Source of the DNA: Serratia plymuthica | GTDB lineage: Bacteria > Pseudomonadota > Gammaproteobacteria > Enterobacterales > Enterobacteriaceae | Length of the DNA stretch: 64,000 bases | NCBI RefSeq assembly: GCF_018336935.1 | Contig: NZ_CP068771.1 | Location: forward strand, 3,596,001 to 3,660,000 | Direction of reading: 5' to 3' | Shown: positions 1 through 9,608 of the stretch, in pieces | Position numbering within the stretch: position 1 is the stretch's first letter | Layout of the letters: every line of letters starts with the position of its first letter | The notes under the pieces: generated by a model | What the model saw: only the letters and a program-made list of their open reading frames with translations | Database searches by the model: none | Told to the model about the DNA's origin: nothing | Translations under genes and position numbers: made by a program

Positions 1-201
1 CTGTCGGTGTTTGACGCCAAAGGACAGTGGCTGGGCAATGACGGCAAGCTGGCGCGCGAGAACAGCAAGGCATTGATGCTGATTCATGCGCCGGGCAAGG
101 ACAGTGAAACCAACATCGAGGCGCTGCGCAGCAGCTATAAGCAGCAGTTTGCGCAGGATTCGGTGATGCGTGTCGATGCGCCGGTGTGCGTCGCGTTCTG
201 A
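1..201 (+). CDS. DUF3574 domain protein, C-terminal fragment
   Basis: The reading frame is already open at base 1 and ends with TGA at 201, so this is the last 66 residues of a gene that starts outside the window. The segment FDAKGQWLGNDGKLARE, then a conserved LMLIHAP stretch and a final SVMRVDAPVCVAF, fits the end of the DUF3574 family, small secreted or periplasmic proteins of unknown function. The domain call rests on my memory of the family pattern. Signal peptide and start cannot be seen. The gene converges on the nucleoside transporter, with a hairpin between them. Confidence 0.7.
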   Translation: MSVFDAKGQWLGNDGKLARENSKALMLIHAPGKDSETNIEALRSSYKQQFAQDSVMRVDAPVCVAF

Positions 202-205
202 GGCA

Positions 206-225
206 ATCCCGGCCGGGGCCGGGAT
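206..225. terminator. Hairpin between convergent genes
   Basis: ATCCCGGCC and GGCCGGGAT form a perfect 9-bp stem with a two-base loop, followed by ATTTG. It lies between the stop codons of the DUF3574 gene and the nucleoside transporter. The tail has few T residues, so termination strength is uncertain. Confidence 0.55.
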
Positions 226-231
226 ATTTGC

Positions 232-1416
232 TTACAGCACCAACCCTGCGATGGCTGCCGAGAGCAGGCTGACCAGCGTTGAACCGTAGACCAGTTTCAG
301 GCCAAAGCGGGACACCACGTTGCCTTGTCGTTCATTCAGCCCTTTGATCGCCCCGGCGACGATGCCGATAGAAGCAAAGTTGGCAAAAGAAACCAGGAAC
401 ACGGACAGAATGCCCAGGCCGCGCGGCGACAGTTCCGCCGCAATTTTCTTCAGCTCGATCATCGCTACGAATTCATTGGCCACCAACTTGGTCGCCATGA
501 TGCTGCCGGCCCGCAACGCATCCTGCGCCGGGATGCCGATCAGCCAGGCCAGCGGATAAAACACGTAGCCCAGAATCTGCTGGAAGCTGATGCCGAACAC
601 GGCGGAGAACAGCGCATTCACCGCAGAGATCAGCGCAATAAAGCCAATCAGCATCGCGGCGATAATCATCGCAATCTTGAAGCCTGCCAGAATGTATTCA
701 CCCAGCATTTCAAAGAAGCTCTGATCTTCATGCAGCTTGTTCAGCTTCAGCTCAGGCTCATCGTCCAGTTGATAAGGGTTGATGATCGACAGAATGATAA
801 AGGTGCTGAACATATTGAGGATCAGCGCCGCGACCACGTATTGCGCATCGATCATCGACATGTAGGCGCCGACGATGGACATGGAGACCGTCGACATGGC
901 GGTTGCGGCCATGGTGTACATACGGCGCGGCGAAATATCGCCGATAATACCCTTATAGGCGATAAAGTTTTCCGACTGACCGAGCACCAGCGTGCTGACG
1001 GCGTTGAAAGACTCCAGCTTGCCCATGCCGTTAACCTTGGACAGCAGGGTGCCGACCAGGCGGATAATCAGCGGTAGAATACGAAAGTGCTGCAAAATAC
1101 CGATTAGCGCGGAAATAAAGATAATCGGGCACAAAACACCCAGGAAAATGAATGCCAGTCCGTCCTTGCTCATGCCACCGAAAACAAAGTCGGAGCCTTG
1201 CGCTGCATAGGTCAGCAGCGTTTCAAAGAAGCCGGCGACGTGCCTGATTACGCTGAGGCCGCTTTCTGAATGCAAAAAGAAATAGGCGAGAGCGCCTTCA
1301 ATGACCAGGAGCTGAATAATATAGCGCAGGCGGATTCTCTTGCGATCGTTGCTGACCAGCAACGCCAGGGCGACGATCACCACCAGGGCGAAAATAAATT
1401 GCAGAATTTGCGGCAT
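232..1416 (-). CDS. nupC: NupC-type concentrative nucleoside transporter
   Basis: Inner-membrane proton-coupled nucleoside importer of the CNT family. The protein is 394 residues and hydrophobic throughout. It shows the CNT signatures [36 protein letters not shown] and [19 protein letters not shown], and the late [15 protein letters not shown] and [12 protein letters not shown] blocks. I start it at ATG 1416 (MPQILQF), which matches the usual NupC N-terminus; an upstream ATG at 1455 would add 13 polar residues not typical of the family. Enterobacteria can carry several close paralogues (NupC, NupX, YeiM), so the exact name is less sure than the family. A structured non-coding stretch lies upstream. 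Confidence 0.85.
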   Translation of the reverse strand: MPQILQFIFALVVIVALALLVSNDRKRIRLRYIIQLLVIEGALAYFFLHSESGLSVIRHVAGFFETLLTYAAQGSDFVFGGMSKDGLAFIFLGVLCPIIFISALIGILQHFRILPLIIRLVGTLLSKVNGMGKLESFNAVSTLVLGQSENFIAYKGIIGDISPRRMYTMAATAMSTVSMSIVGAYMSMIDAQYVVAALILNMFSTFIILSIINPYQLDDEPELKLNKLHEDQSFFEMLGEYILAGFKIAMIIAAMLIGFIALISAVNALFSAVFGISFQQILGYVFYPLAWLIGIPAQDALRAGSIMATKLVANEFVAMIELKKIAAELSPRGLGILSVFLVSFANFASIGIVAGAIKGLNERQGNVVSRFGLKLVYGSTLVSLLSAAIAGLVL

Positions 1417-1524
1417 AAAGGGTCCGTACGGCTTGCGGGCATGAAAAAAACACATTTAGCCACAGCTTTGCCCGCCTTTCATTACCTTACGTGATAATTA
1501 GAACAAAATACTTCGGGCGGCTGG

Positions 1525-1611
1525 TATGGGTTATGGATTGTCACTCTCTGGGTGATCGCCGCAGTTTTTCGTAAAAGCCTCGCTTTTACGGCGGAGATGC
1601 CTGTAAACCCA
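1525..1611. repeat. Structured intergenic sequence between yicC and nupC
   Basis: The outer arms ATGGGTT near 1525 and AACCCAT near 1605 are inverted. Inside is a strong hairpin, CGTAAAAGC (1570-1578) and GCTTTTACG (1582-1590), with a CTC loop. Neither strand has a T tract after the inner stem, so it is not a standard terminator. It may be a dispersed palindromic element or an operator for the transporter gene. This is inference from the sequence alone. Confidence 0.4.
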
Positions 1612-1640
1612 TCGCCGCTGGAGTGGGCCAGGGTGAGTTC

Positions 1641-1668
1641 ATAAAAAAACCCGCATAGTGCGGGTTTT
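1641..1668 (-). terminator. Rho-independent terminator of yicC
   Basis: On the minus strand AAAACCCGCA, loop CTA and TGCGGGTTTT form a 10-bp stem that runs into seven T residues. It lies 18 bases beyond the yicC stop codon, which fits termination of yicC transcription. Confidence 0.85.
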
Positions 1669-1685
1669 GCTGAGTGAAGAAAATA

Positions 1686-2549
1686 TCACTCGATGTTTTG
1701 GATCTGCTCGCGCATTTGCTCGATCAGCACTTTCAGCTCGATAGCGGAAGTGGTGACTTCGGCATTAATCGACTTGGACGCCAGCGTGTTCGATTCACGG
1801 TTAAACTCCTGCATCATAAAGTCGAGGCGGCGGCCTACGGCTTCTTTCTTCTTCAGGATGTTATGCGTCTCTTTTACGTGGGCTTCCAGACGGTCCAGCT
1901 CTTCGGCAACGTCAATACGTTGCGCCATCAACACCAGCTCCTGTTCCAGGCGGGTATTTTCCAACTGCACCTGAGCTTCTTCCAGCTTGCTGACCAGGCG
2001 CTCACGCTGCCATTGCAGGATGTTTGGCATCTGGGCGCGCACCTTGGTCACTTCGGCGCTGACGCCGTCCAGGCGCTGCTCGATCAGGGCTTTCAGCGCG
2101 GTGCCTTCGCTTTCGCGAGCGGTGATGAAGTCATCCAGCGCGCCATCCAGAGCCTGCATCAGCTGTGCGCTGATGGCGTCCAGATCCTGCTCCTGAGCAG
2201 ACATCACGCCAGGCCAACGCAGTACGTCGATAGGATCGATTTCCCCTTCATCGCTCTGCATTTTTACCCAGTTGGCGGCTTCAACCAGCTGTTTAGCCAG
2301 TTTTTCGTTCAGGATCAGCGAGCTTTGCGCGCTCGGGTCCAGCTCGAAGCGCAGGTTGCATTCCACTTTGCCGCGGGTCAGACGGCCACGGATACGTTCG
2401 CGGATCACCGGCTCCAGGCTGCGAAATTGTTCCGGTAAACGGATGTAGGTTTCTAGATAGCGTTGGTTAACGGAACGCAGCTCCCAAGCTGCGCTGCCCC
2501 ATTCACCCTTGATTTCACTCCGTGCGTAGGCGGTCATGCTGCGGATCAT
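1686..2549 (-). CDS. yicC: YicC family endoribonuclease
   Basis: 287 residues, starting MIRSMTAYAR, the typical YicC N-terminus. The family consists of an N-terminal YicC domain and a C-terminal DUF1732 domain. The latter is seen as EELDRLEAHVKETHNIL, GRRLDFMMQEFNRE and NTLASKS (about residues 212-262). E. coli YicC has been described as an endoribonuclease that acts on small RNAs such as RyhB; that role is known for the family, not shown here. Transcribed divergently from rph with 126 bp between them, the arrangement usual in enterobacteria. The central part is rich in Gln and Glu and probably forms long helices. Confidence 0.95.
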   Translation of the reverse strand: MIRSMTAYARSEIKGEWGSAAWELRSVNQRYLETYIRLPEQFRSLEPVIRERIRGRLTRGKVECNLRFELDPSAQSSLILNEKLAKQLVEAANWVKMQSDEGEIDPIDVLRWPGVMSAQEQDLDAISAQLMQALDGALDDFITARESEGTALKALIEQRLDGVSAEVTKVRAQMPNILQWQRERLVSKLEEAQVQLENTRLEQELVLMAQRIDVAEELDRLEAHVKETHNILKKKEAVGRRLDFMMQEFNRESNTLASKSINAEVTTSAIELKVLIEQMREQIQNIE

Positions 2550-2609
2550 TGATGCGTACCCGTAATAGGAAAAGATGGAACGATTATAACGTTGGACCTC
2601 CGGGCAGGA

Positions 2610-2638
2610 TAGGCATTACGTCACGAAGCCCGTATAAT
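2610..2638 (+). promoter_or_regulatory. Candidate sigma-70 promoter for rph-pyrE
   Basis: A perfect TATAAT (2633-2638) follows a weak -35-like TAGGCA (2610-2615) at 17 bp. It lies 37 bp before the rph start codon. The -10 is convincing; the -35 matches only in part. Confidence 0.5.
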
Positions 2639-2675
2639 GCGCAGCCAATCGTAGATTAGAAGCCGGAGAGAGCCC

Positions 2676-3392
2676 ATGCGTCCTGCAGGCAGAGCACCAC
2701 AACAAGTTCGCCCACTGACACTGACCCGTCACTATACCAAACACGCTGAAGGCTCAGTGCTGGTTGAGTTTGGCGATACCAAAGTTTTGTGCACCGCCAC
2801 GGTAGAAGAAGGCGTTCCGCGCTTCCTGAAAGGTCAGGGCCAGGGGTGGATCACCGCCGAATACGGCATGCTGCCGCGCTCCACCCACAGCCGTAACGCT
2901 CGTGAGGCCGCAAAAGGCAAGCAGGGCGGCCGTACGCTGGAAATCCAGCGCCTGATCGCCCGTTCGCTGCGTGCGGCGGTCGATCTGAAAAAACTGGGTG
3001 AATTCACCATTACCCTCGACTGCGATGTACTGCAGGCCGATGGCGGCACCCGTACCGCCTCCATTTCCGGTGCCTGCGTTGCGCTGGCTGATGCGCTTAA
3101 TGCGTTGGTGGCTGCGGGCAAACTGAAGGCCAACCCAATGAAAGGGTTGGTGGCTGCGGTGTCCGTCGGTATCGTCAAGGGCGAAGCCTTGTGCGATCTG
3201 GAGTACGTTGAGGACTCTGCGGCAGAAACCGATATGAACGTGGTCATGATGGAAGACGGCCGCATGATCGAGGTGCAGGGCACCGCAGAAGGCGAACCCT
3301 TCAGCCACGACGAGCTGTTGGCGCTGTTGGCGCTGGCTCGGGGGGGCATCGAAACCATCTTCCAGGCGCAGAAAGCGGCGCTGGCAGAGTAA
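2676..3392 (+). CDS. rph: Ribonuclease PH
   Basis: Phosphorolytic 3'-5' exoribonuclease that trims tRNA precursor 3' ends using phosphate. Full length at 238 residues, so not the frameshifted form known from E. coli K-12. Visible family blocks are MRPAGR at the start, [32 protein letters not shown] (phosphate-binding region, about 85-100), [16 protein letters not shown], and [12 protein letters not shown] (active-site acidic residues, about 177-188). A GGAGAG ribosome binding site precedes the ATG. It is the first gene of the rph-pyrE operon, and translation of its end controls the pyrE attenuator. Confidence 0.97.
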   Translation: MRPAGRAPQQVRPLTLTRHYTKHAEGSVLVEFGDTKVLCTATVEEGVPRFLKGQGQGWITAEYGMLPRSTHSRNAREAAKGKQGGRTLEIQRLIARSLRAAVDLKKLGEFTITLDCDVLQADGGTRTASISGACVALADALNALVAAGKLKANPMKGLVAAVSVGIVKGEALCDLEYVEDSAAETDMNVVMMEDGRMIEVQGTAEGEPFSHDELLALLALARGGIETIFQAQKAALAE

Positions 3393-3398
3393 TTTTTA

Positions 3399-3423
3399 AG
3401 GCGACTGAAGAGTCGCCTTTTTT
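3399..3423 (+). terminator. pyrE attenuator hairpin
   Basis: AGGCGACT, loop GAAG, AGTCGCCT, then TTTTTT. It begins 6 bp after the rph stop codon and ends about 60 bp before pyrE. In E. coli the rph-pyrE junction holds a UTP-sensitive attenuator in which ribosomes translating the rph end prevent hairpin formation. The short distance from the stop codon is consistent with the same mechanism here. Confidence 0.85.
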
Positions 3424-3485
3424 ACGCCCGACTATCGGGTGGCGGTAATAACAGATCTAACAGACCCAGACGAGGAGAAGCAGTA

Positions 3486-4127
3486 ATGAAAGCCTATCAG
3501 CGCCAGTTTATCGAGTTCGCGCTTAACAAGCAGGTATTGAAATTCGGTGAGTTCACTCTGAAATCCGGCCGCACCAGCCCGTATTTCTTTAATGCCGGCC
3601 TGTTTAATACCGGGCGTGATCTCGCGTTGTTAGGACGCTTCTACGCCGAAGCGCTGATGGACTCCGGCATCGATTTTGATCTGCTGTTTGGCCCGGCATA
3701 CAAAGGTATCCCGATCGCCACCACCACGGCGGTAGCGCTGGCGGAACACCATGAGCGCGACGTGCCTTACTGCTTTAACCGTAAAGAAGCCAAAACCCAC
3801 GGCGAAGGCGGCACTTTGGTGGGTAGCCCGCTGCAGGGCCGGGTGATGCTGGTGGACGATGTGATCACCGCCGGCACCGCAATCCGTGAGTCGATGGAAA
3901 TCATCGGCGCCAGCGGTGCGACGTTGGCCGGGGTGTTGATCTCCCTGGACCGCCAGGAGCGCGGGCGTGCGGATATTTCGGCTATTCAGGAAGTCGAGCG
4001 CGACTATCACTGCAAGGTGATTTCCATCGTGACGCTGAAAGATCTGATTGCTTATCTGGAAGAGAAACCGGAAATGGCGGCGAGCCTGGCGGCGGTGCGC
4101 GCCTATCGTGAACAGTACGGGGTTTAA
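3486..4127 (+). CDS. pyrE: Orotate phosphoribosyltransferase
   Basis: Converts orotate and PRPP to orotidine 5'-phosphate in de novo pyrimidine synthesis. 213 residues, the usual length. The PRPP-binding motif [13 protein letters not shown] is at about residues 120-132, and the flexible catalytic loop [10 protein letters not shown] at 100-109. [11 protein letters not shown] near the N-terminus is also typical. The start ATG follows a good GAGGAGAAGC ribosome site. It is the second gene of the rph operon, behind the attenuator. The end converges on slmA with a long hairpin between. Confidence 0.97.
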   Translation: MKAYQRQFIEFALNKQVLKFGEFTLKSGRTSPYFFNAGLFNTGRDLALLGRFYAEALMDSGIDFDLLFGPAYKGIPIATTTAVALAEHHERDVPYCFNRKEAKTHGEGGTLVGSPLQGRVMLVDDVITAGTAIRESMEIIGASGATLAGVLISLDRQERGRADISAIQEVERDYHCKVISIVTLKDLIAYLEEKPEMAASLAAVRAYREQYGV

Positions 4128-4138
4128 CGCGCTATTCA

Positions 4139-4172
4139 CTTTGTCAGGCGCGCCAAAACGCGCCTGACAAAG
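4139..4172. terminator. Long hairpin between pyrE and slmA
   Basis: CTTTGTCAGGCGCG and CGCGCCTGACAAAG form a perfect 14-bp stem around a CCAAAA loop, exactly between the two convergent stop codons. The stem contains short A/T ends but no long T tract, so it probably serves both directions with help from stem stability. Confidence 0.7.
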
Positions 4173-4175
4173 GGC

Positions 4176-4772
4176 TTATTGCAATTGTGCCGCCAGCAGC
4201 GGCCAGCGGCCATCGAAGTCTTGCGTAGGGCGGTAACGGAACTCGGAGCGCACGTAGCGTGACAGCATACCTTCGCAGAAGGCCAGCAGTTGGCTGGCCA
4301 GCAGCGTTTCATCCACGATAAAGCCTTTGCCTTCCCGCAGTTTGCGCTCTTTCAGCACCTGCCGCAGCTGCGCCTCTATACGTTCAAACAGCTGGCTGAT
4401 CCTGCCCTGCAAGCGATCCTGCTCAAACATCAACGCATGGCCGGTCATGATGCGCGTCAGGCCAGGGTTACGTTCGGCAAACCCCAAAATCAGCAACAGG
4501 ATCAGGCGCAGGCGGTTAAAGGTTTCTTTTTCGTCCTGCAGGATCAGGTTGATGCGCGTTATCAGGCTGTCTTCAATAAATTCGATCAGACTGTCGAACA
4601 TCCGTGTTTTGCTGGGAAAATGCCGATACAACGCAGCTTCGGAGACACCGACGTTAGCGGCCAGCTTCGCCGTGGTGATACGCTGGCTGCCGTCGCTGGA
4701 TTCCAGCATCTGGGCTAACGCCTGCAGTATTTCCTCGCGCCGGTTCCTTTTGGTATTTTCTTTTTCTGCCAT
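4176..4772 (-). CDS. slmA: Nucleoid occlusion factor SlmA
   Basis: TetR-family DNA-binding protein that binds specific chromosomal sites and disrupts FtsZ polymers over the nucleoid. 198 residues, as in E. coli. The helix-turn-helix lies at about 32-55 ([20 protein letters not shown]), followed by the [16 protein letters not shown] helix. The C-terminal half is the all-helical dimer and FtsZ-binding domain. It lies downstream of coaBC and dut on the same strand with a 259-bp gap, so it may have its own promoter. A palindrome lies in that gap at 4832-4849. Confidence 0.97.
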   Translation of the reverse strand: MAEKENTKRNRREEILQALAQMLESSDGSQRITTAKLAANVGVSEAALYRHFPSKTRMFDSLIEFIEDSLITRINLILQDEKETFNRLRLILLLILGFAERNPGLTRIMTGHALMFEQDRLQGRISQLFERIEAQLRQVLKERKLREGKGFIVDETLLASQLLAFCEGMLSRYVRSEFRYRPTQDFDGRWPLLAAQLQ

Positions 4773-4831
4773 GTCTGATTAGACCCTTGCTAAAACTGCT
4801 TAGACTTTCGGAAACCCGCGCACCGGCCATT

Positions 4832-4849
4832 GCAGAGAGATCTCTGTGC
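4832..4849. promoter_or_regulatory. Dyad upstream of slmA
   Basis: The 18-mer from 4832 to 4849 is symmetric at 16 of 18 positions around a perfect AGAGATCTCT core. It lies about 60 bp before the slmA start codon in a 259-bp gap. No assigned binding site; it could be an operator or chance. Confidence 0.3.
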
Positions 4850-5031
4850 GGCTTATGTGATAGCTTTTTTACGATGCTGGGGTCAGCGGTCTTAACGACC
4901 TGTGTTCTCCGCGCGACCTGGTGTGCGCTGTAATCGTTGCCGGGCAAACCTTGCCATTGAAATGTCCTTCTCTCTGGGCGGCAAGGTTTCGGACGACATT
5001 TCCCTGCCGACCATCAAGCCTTGGGCTGCGC

Positions 5032-5490
5032 TTAGTGGCGGCCCGAGTGGCCAAAGCCACCTGCACCACGTTCGCTGCTGTCGAACTCTTCTACCAAATT
5101 GAACTCAGCTTGCACAACAGGCACAAAGACCATCTGCGCGATACGTTCGCCTGGTTCGATGGTGAAGGATTTTTGACCGCGGTTCCAGACGGAAACCATC
5201 AACTGACCCTGGTAATCGGAGTCGATCAGACCAACCAGGTTGCCCAACACCACGCCGTGCTTATGGCCCAAACCTGAGCGCGGCAAGATCACCGCCGCCA
5301 GATCGGTATCGGCAATGTGAATAGCCAGACCGGTAGGCAGCAGCGTGGTTTCACCTGGAGCCAGTTCAACCGCGCTGTCCAGACAGGCACGCAGATCGAG
5401 GCCGGCTGAACCTGGGGTGGCGTAGGTCGGTAAAGGGAAATCCTGTCCGATACGCGGGTCGAGGATTTTAACGTCGATTTTTTTCATCAT
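5032..5490 (-). CDS. dut: dUTP pyrophosphatase
   Basis: Hydrolyses dUTP to dUMP and pyrophosphate, keeping uracil out of DNA and feeding dTMP synthesis. 152 residues. The conserved trimeric dUTPase motifs are present: [10 protein letters not shown] (motif 1), [10 protein letters not shown] (motif 2), [13 protein letters not shown] (motif 3), [13 protein letters not shown] (motif 4) and the C-terminal [12 protein letters not shown] lid (motif 5). Two tandem ATGs at 5490 and 5487 are both possible starts. Its start lies inside the 3' end of coaBC (23-bp overlap), so the two are translated from one message. Confidence 0.97.
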   Translation of the reverse strand: MMKKIDVKILDPRIGQDFPLPTYATPGSAGLDLRACLDSAVELAPGETTLLPTGLAIHIADTDLAAVILPRSGLGHKHGVVLGNLVGLIDSDYQGQLMVSVWNRGQKSFTIEPGERIAQMVFVPVVQAEFNLVEEFDSSERGAGGFGHSGRH

Positions 5491-6685
5491 AACGGCTGAC
5501 TATCTCGTCTATTAAACGTTGGCCAAGGAGTGCCTTATCGCTCAGCGCCAGGCGCTTTTCTCCATCCTGCCAAAAAAGGTGCAAGGCATTGGTGTCACTG
5601 TTAAACCCATGCTCTGCAAGCGATACATCATTAGCGCAAATTAAATCCAGTTTCTTACGCGCCAGTTTTTGTCGCGCGTATTCTTCCACATTCTGGGTTT
5701 CGGCGGCAAACCCCACGACAAAGGGTCGATTTTTAGTCATTGCGGCGACGCCGGCAACGATGTCGGGGTTTTTTACCATTTTGAGGATGATTTCATCACC
5801 CTGTTTTTTTATTTTTTCACCGGCGATCTGCCCGGCACGGTAATCGGCTACGGCGGCACAGGAAATGAAAATATCCTGCTGAGCGGCGCGCTGCTGCACC
5901 GCCTGCTCCATTTCCAGCGCGCTGATGACGTCTACCCGGGTTACCCGCGGCGGCGTCGGCTGGTTGACCGGCCCGGTCACTAACGTGACTTGTGCGCCTC
6001 GTGCGGCGGCGGCCCGGGCGATAGAGAAGCCCATTTTGCCGGAACTGTGGTTGCTGATGAAACGCACCGGGTCCAGCGCCTCACGCGTTGGACCGGCGGT
6101 GATCATAATCTTTAAATGTTGCAGATCTTGCGAAGTGGAGAAATAACCGTTCGCCAGGTCGACGATGTTCAACGGATCGAGCATGCGGCCGGGGCCAACA
6201 TCGCCACAAGCCTGGCTGCCGCTGTCCGGGCCCCACAGCAACATGCCGCGTGCCTGCAGCGTTTGCAGATTGGCCTGGGTGGCGGGGGCGCGATACATCT
6301 GCTGGTTCATGGCGGGCGCCGCGGCTATGGGGGCGGCGGTCGCCAGGCAAAGGGTCGTCAGCAGATCGTTGGCCATGCCGGCGGCGACGCGTGCCAGCAG
6401 ATCGGCGGTAGCCGGAGCCAGAATCACTAAATCCGCCCATTTGCCGAGCTCTATGTGGCCCATCGCGGCTTCGGCTGCGGGATCCAGCAGATCGTCGGAG
6501 ACCGGATAGCCTGAAACGGCCTGCAGCGTCAGCGGCGTGATAAACGCTTTCGCCGCGCCGGTCATTACCACACGCACTTCCGCGCCTCTGTCACGCAGGC
6601 GGCGCACCAGCTCCGGGCATTTGTAGGCGGCGATGCCGCCACTGATGCCAAGCACAATATGTTTGCCGGAAAGTCCCGTCATCAT
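5468..6685 (-). CDS. coaBC: Bifunctional phosphopantothenoylcysteine synthetase/decarboxylase
   Basis: Two consecutive steps of coenzyme A synthesis: ligation of cysteine to 4'-phosphopantothenate (CoaB, C-terminal) and FMN-dependent decarboxylation (CoaC, N-terminal). CoaC shows [10 protein letters not shown] for flavin binding, the [15 protein letters not shown] segment with the catalytic His, and [13 protein letters not shown] with the active-site Cys. CoaB begins at about residue 190 with [26 protein letters not shown] and has EKIKKQ and [10 protein letters not shown]. The frame is open far upstream, but ATG 6685 (or the next codon, 6682) matches the family N-terminus. It gives 405 residues. 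It is divergent from radC. Confidence 0.95.
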   Translation of the reverse strand: MMTGLSGKHIVLGISGGIAAYKCPELVRRLRDRGAEVRVVMTGAAKAFITPLTLQAVSGYPVSDDLLDPAAEAAMGHIELGKWADLVILAPATADLLARVAAGMANDLLTTLCLATAAPIAAAPAMNQQMYRAPATQANLQTLQARGMLLWGPDSGSQACGDVGPGRMLDPLNIVDLANGYFSTSQDLQHLKIMITAGPTREALDPVRFISNHSSGKMGFSIARAAAARGAQVTLVTGPVNQPTPPRVTRVDVISALEMEQAVQQRAAQQDIFISCAAVADYRAGQIAGEKIKKQGDEIILKMVKNPDIVAGVAAMTKNRPFVVGFAAETQNVEEYARQKLARKKLDLICANDVSLAEHGFNSDTNALHLFWQDGEKRLALSDKALLGQRLIDEIVSRYDEKNRR

Positions 6686-6867
6686 GATTGTCCGATTGAA
6701 AACCGAAAGATGCGCCATTTTAGCATAACCGCCAGACAGGTGAGCAATTCCGCTGCTTCTGTAGCCCGTTACATTGCGCTTTGCGCAGTACTTCGCAATG
6801 TTATCAAACACCTGTCGCTGCCCTTCGCTCTGCATGGCATGCTTTGGCGCTTTCGGGGGGGATGATG

Positions 6868-7551
6868 ATGAGCAGTCAGGTAATAACCTTGTGGCCGGGA
6901 GCGCTGGCGCCGCGGGAAAAGTTGCTGCGTGACGGTGCGGCGGCGCTGTCCGATGTGGAGTTGCTGGCCATTTTTCTGCGCACCGGGTTCCCCGGTCTGC
7001 ATGTCATGCAACTGGCGGAGCAACTGTTGAAGCAGTTTGGCTCGCTGTACCACCTGATGTCGGCGGATCATCAGGTTTTCTGCAGCCACAAAGGGTTGGG
7101 CAATTCGAGCTATGCGCAGCTGCAGGCGATTTCAGAATTGGCGTTTCGCTTCTTTTCCGGCCACTTGGCACAGGAAAACGCCATGCTCAACCCAAAAATA
7201 ACTCAGCATTATTTGCAAAGCCTGCTGGCTCATCGTGAACGGGAGGTATTTTTGGTATTATTTTTGGACAATCAGCACCGTGTCATTCGCCATCAGGAGA
7301 TGTTTGCTGGTACCATCAGCAGCGTCGTCGTGCACCCGAGAGAAATTGTGCGTGAAGCGTTGAAGGCTAATGCGGCCGCCATTATTCTGGCGCATAATCA
7401 CCCTTCGGGTAAGGCTGAGCCCAGTCACGCTGACCGTTTGATAACAGAGCATGTGGTTAATGCCTGCCTGTTATTGGAGATCCGAGTGCTCGATCATTTG
7501 GTGATAGGTCGGGGTGAGTGCGTCTCTTTTGCCGAGCGCGGATGGCTTTAA
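6868..7551 (+). CDS. radC: RadC family JAB-domain protein
   Basis: 227 residues from the third of three tandem ATG codons (6862, 6865, 6868). A run of seven G just before them can act as ribosome site, and 6868 gives the best spacing. The N-terminal half has the [26 protein letters not shown] and helix-hairpin-helix region. The C-terminal half is the JAMM metalloprotease-like fold with [14 protein letters not shown], the full set of presumed zinc ligands, preceded by [21 protein letters not shown]. Despite the name, a DNA repair role in E. coli has been withdrawn and the function is unknown. Divergent from coaBC, upstream of rpmB. Confidence 0.95.
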   Translation: MSSQVITLWPGALAPREKLLRDGAAALSDVELLAIFLRTGFPGLHVMQLAEQLLKQFGSLYHLMSADHQVFCSHKGLGNSSYAQLQAISELAFRFFSGHLAQENAMLNPKITQHYLQSLLAHREREVFLVLFLDNQHRVIRHQEMFAGTISSVVVHPREIVREALKANAAAIILAHNHPSGKAEPSHADRLITEHVVNACLLLEIRVLDHLVIGRGECVSFAERGWL

Positions 7552-7595
7552 GCGATTTTTTCGCGATCCTTGAGGGATCTTTAGCTGTTCGGGAC

Positions 7596-7624
7596 TTGAG
7601 CACTTACGCCTCAGAGCGTATACT
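7596..7624 (+). promoter_or_regulatory. Sigma-70 promoter of rpmB-rpmG
   Basis: TTGAGC (7596-7601), 17-bp spacer, TATACT (7619-7624). This is a near-consensus promoter in the 263-bp gap before rpmB and gives a leader of about 180 nt. Confidence 0.75.
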
Positions 7625-7672
7625 ACGCCACCTTTGAGAATCTTGGGTTTGGCGTAAGGGCCTATCTCAGCA

Positions 7673-7707
7673 GGTTTCTAACCTGATGTGTGGTTTCTGA
7701 CCTGATG
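7673..7707 (+). repeat. Imperfect 16-bp direct repeat in the rpmB leader
   Basis: GGTTTCTAACCTGATG (7673-7688) recurs as GGTTTCTGACCTGATG (7692-7707) with one change and a 19-base period. It lies in the presumed untranslated leader of rpmB. Possible protein- or RNA-binding site; no assigned function. Confidence 0.5.
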
Positions 7708-7793
7708 ACGGGAGTCTCCTCAGTATGGAGTTTGCTGAGATGGGCTCTAAAAGCCTGACGAGGCGGCCATACCCTATACGAAGCTCGAGCTGA

Positions 7794-8230
<437 letters not shown>

Positions 8231-8245
8231 TTTTAGTGGATTAAT

Positions 8246-8273
8246 AAAAACCCGGCTTAGGCCGGGTTTTTTG
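8246..8273 (+). terminator. Terminator of rpmB-rpmG
   Basis: AAACCCGGC, loop TTAG, GCCGGGTTT, then further T residues. It starts about 16 bp after the rpmG stop codon. A-rich sequence before the stem also permits some action on the other strand. Confidence 0.9.
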
Positions 8274-8309
8274 TTTTAAAAGGGTAGGAAACCGACGGGA
8301 GAGTGCCAG

Positions 8310-9119
8310 ATGCCTGAATTACCAGAAGTAGAGACCAGCCGACGTGGTATTGAACCTTATCTTGTGGGCCATAGCATTCAATATGCCGTGGTGCGCAACG
8401 CACGGCTGCGCTGGCCTGTTTCCGAGCAAATTCTGGCGCTGAGCGACCGGCCGGTACGCAGCGTGCAACGCCGCGCCAAGTATCTGCTGATTGAACTGGA
8501 CCGGGGCTGGATTATCGTCCATTTGGGGATGTCCGGCAGCTTGCGCATGCTGGCCGAGGAAACCGAAGCCGGCAAGCACGACCACGTTGATCTGGTGATC
8601 AGTAACGGTATGACGCTGCGTTATACCGATCCTCGCCGTTTTGGCGCCTGGCTGTGGTGTGACGACCTGGCGACCAGCAACGTGCTGGCGCATCTTGGGC
8701 CGGAGCCGCTGAGTGAAGCCTTTACGGGTGCCTACCTGTACGAAAAATCACGCAACAAGCGTACGTTGATCAAACCCTGGCTGATGGATAACAAGCTGGT
8801 CGTGGGGGTTGGCAACATCTACGCCAGCGAATCCCTGTTCACCGCCGGGATCCTGCCCGATCGCCCGGCCGGCTCGCTGAGTAAAGCGGAGGCTGAGCTG
8901 CTGGTGGAAACCATTAAGGCGGTATTGCTACGCTCGATTGAGCAAGGTGGCACCACGCTGCGCGATTTCCTGCAGTCGGACGGCAAACCGGGCTATTTCG
9001 CGCAGGAGTTGCAGGTGTATGGCCGGGCGGGTGAACCTTGCCGCGTGTGCGGCACGCCGATTGAATCCGCTAAACACGGGCAGCGGAGCACCTTCTTCTG
9101 CCGGCGCTGCCAACGCTGA
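8310..9119 (+). CDS. mutM: Formamidopyrimidine-DNA glycosylase (Fpg)
   Basis: Base excision repair enzyme that removes 8-oxoguanine and formamidopyrimidines and nicks the DNA. 269 residues. The N-terminal PELPEVE gives the catalytic Pro after Met removal and the acidic Glu. RRAKYLL carries the conserved Lys. The helix-two-turn-helix has [15 protein letters not shown]. The C-terminal zinc finger has [26 protein letters not shown] ligands. Its TGA stop (9117-9119) directly abuts the coaD stop codon on the other strand with no spacer. Confidence 0.97.
   Translation: MPELPEVETSRRGIEPYLVGHSIQYAVVRNARLRWPVSEQILALSDRPVRSVQRRAKYLLIELDRGWIIVHLGMSGSLRMLAEETEAGKHDHVDLVISNGMTLRYTDPRRFGAWLWCDDLATSNVLAHLGPEPLSEAFTGAYLYEKSRNKRTLIKPWLMDNKLVVGVGNIYASESLFTAGILPDRPAGSLSKAEAELLVETIKAVLLRSIEQGGTTLRDFLQSDGKPGYFAQELQVYGRAGEPCRVCGTPIESAKHGQRSTFFCRRCQR

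Positions 9120-9608
<489 letters not shown>

Noticed and set aside
325..1077. 250-residue frame on the plus strand opposite the nucleoside transporter
   Set aside because: Composition is that of a reverse-strand shadow (Arg, His, Gln and Asp runs), no ribosome site, and the opposite frame is a clear transporter.
4654..5069. Short frames on both strands in the dut-slmA gap
   Set aside because: No ribosome sites, no recognisable domain and partly antisense to slmA or dut.
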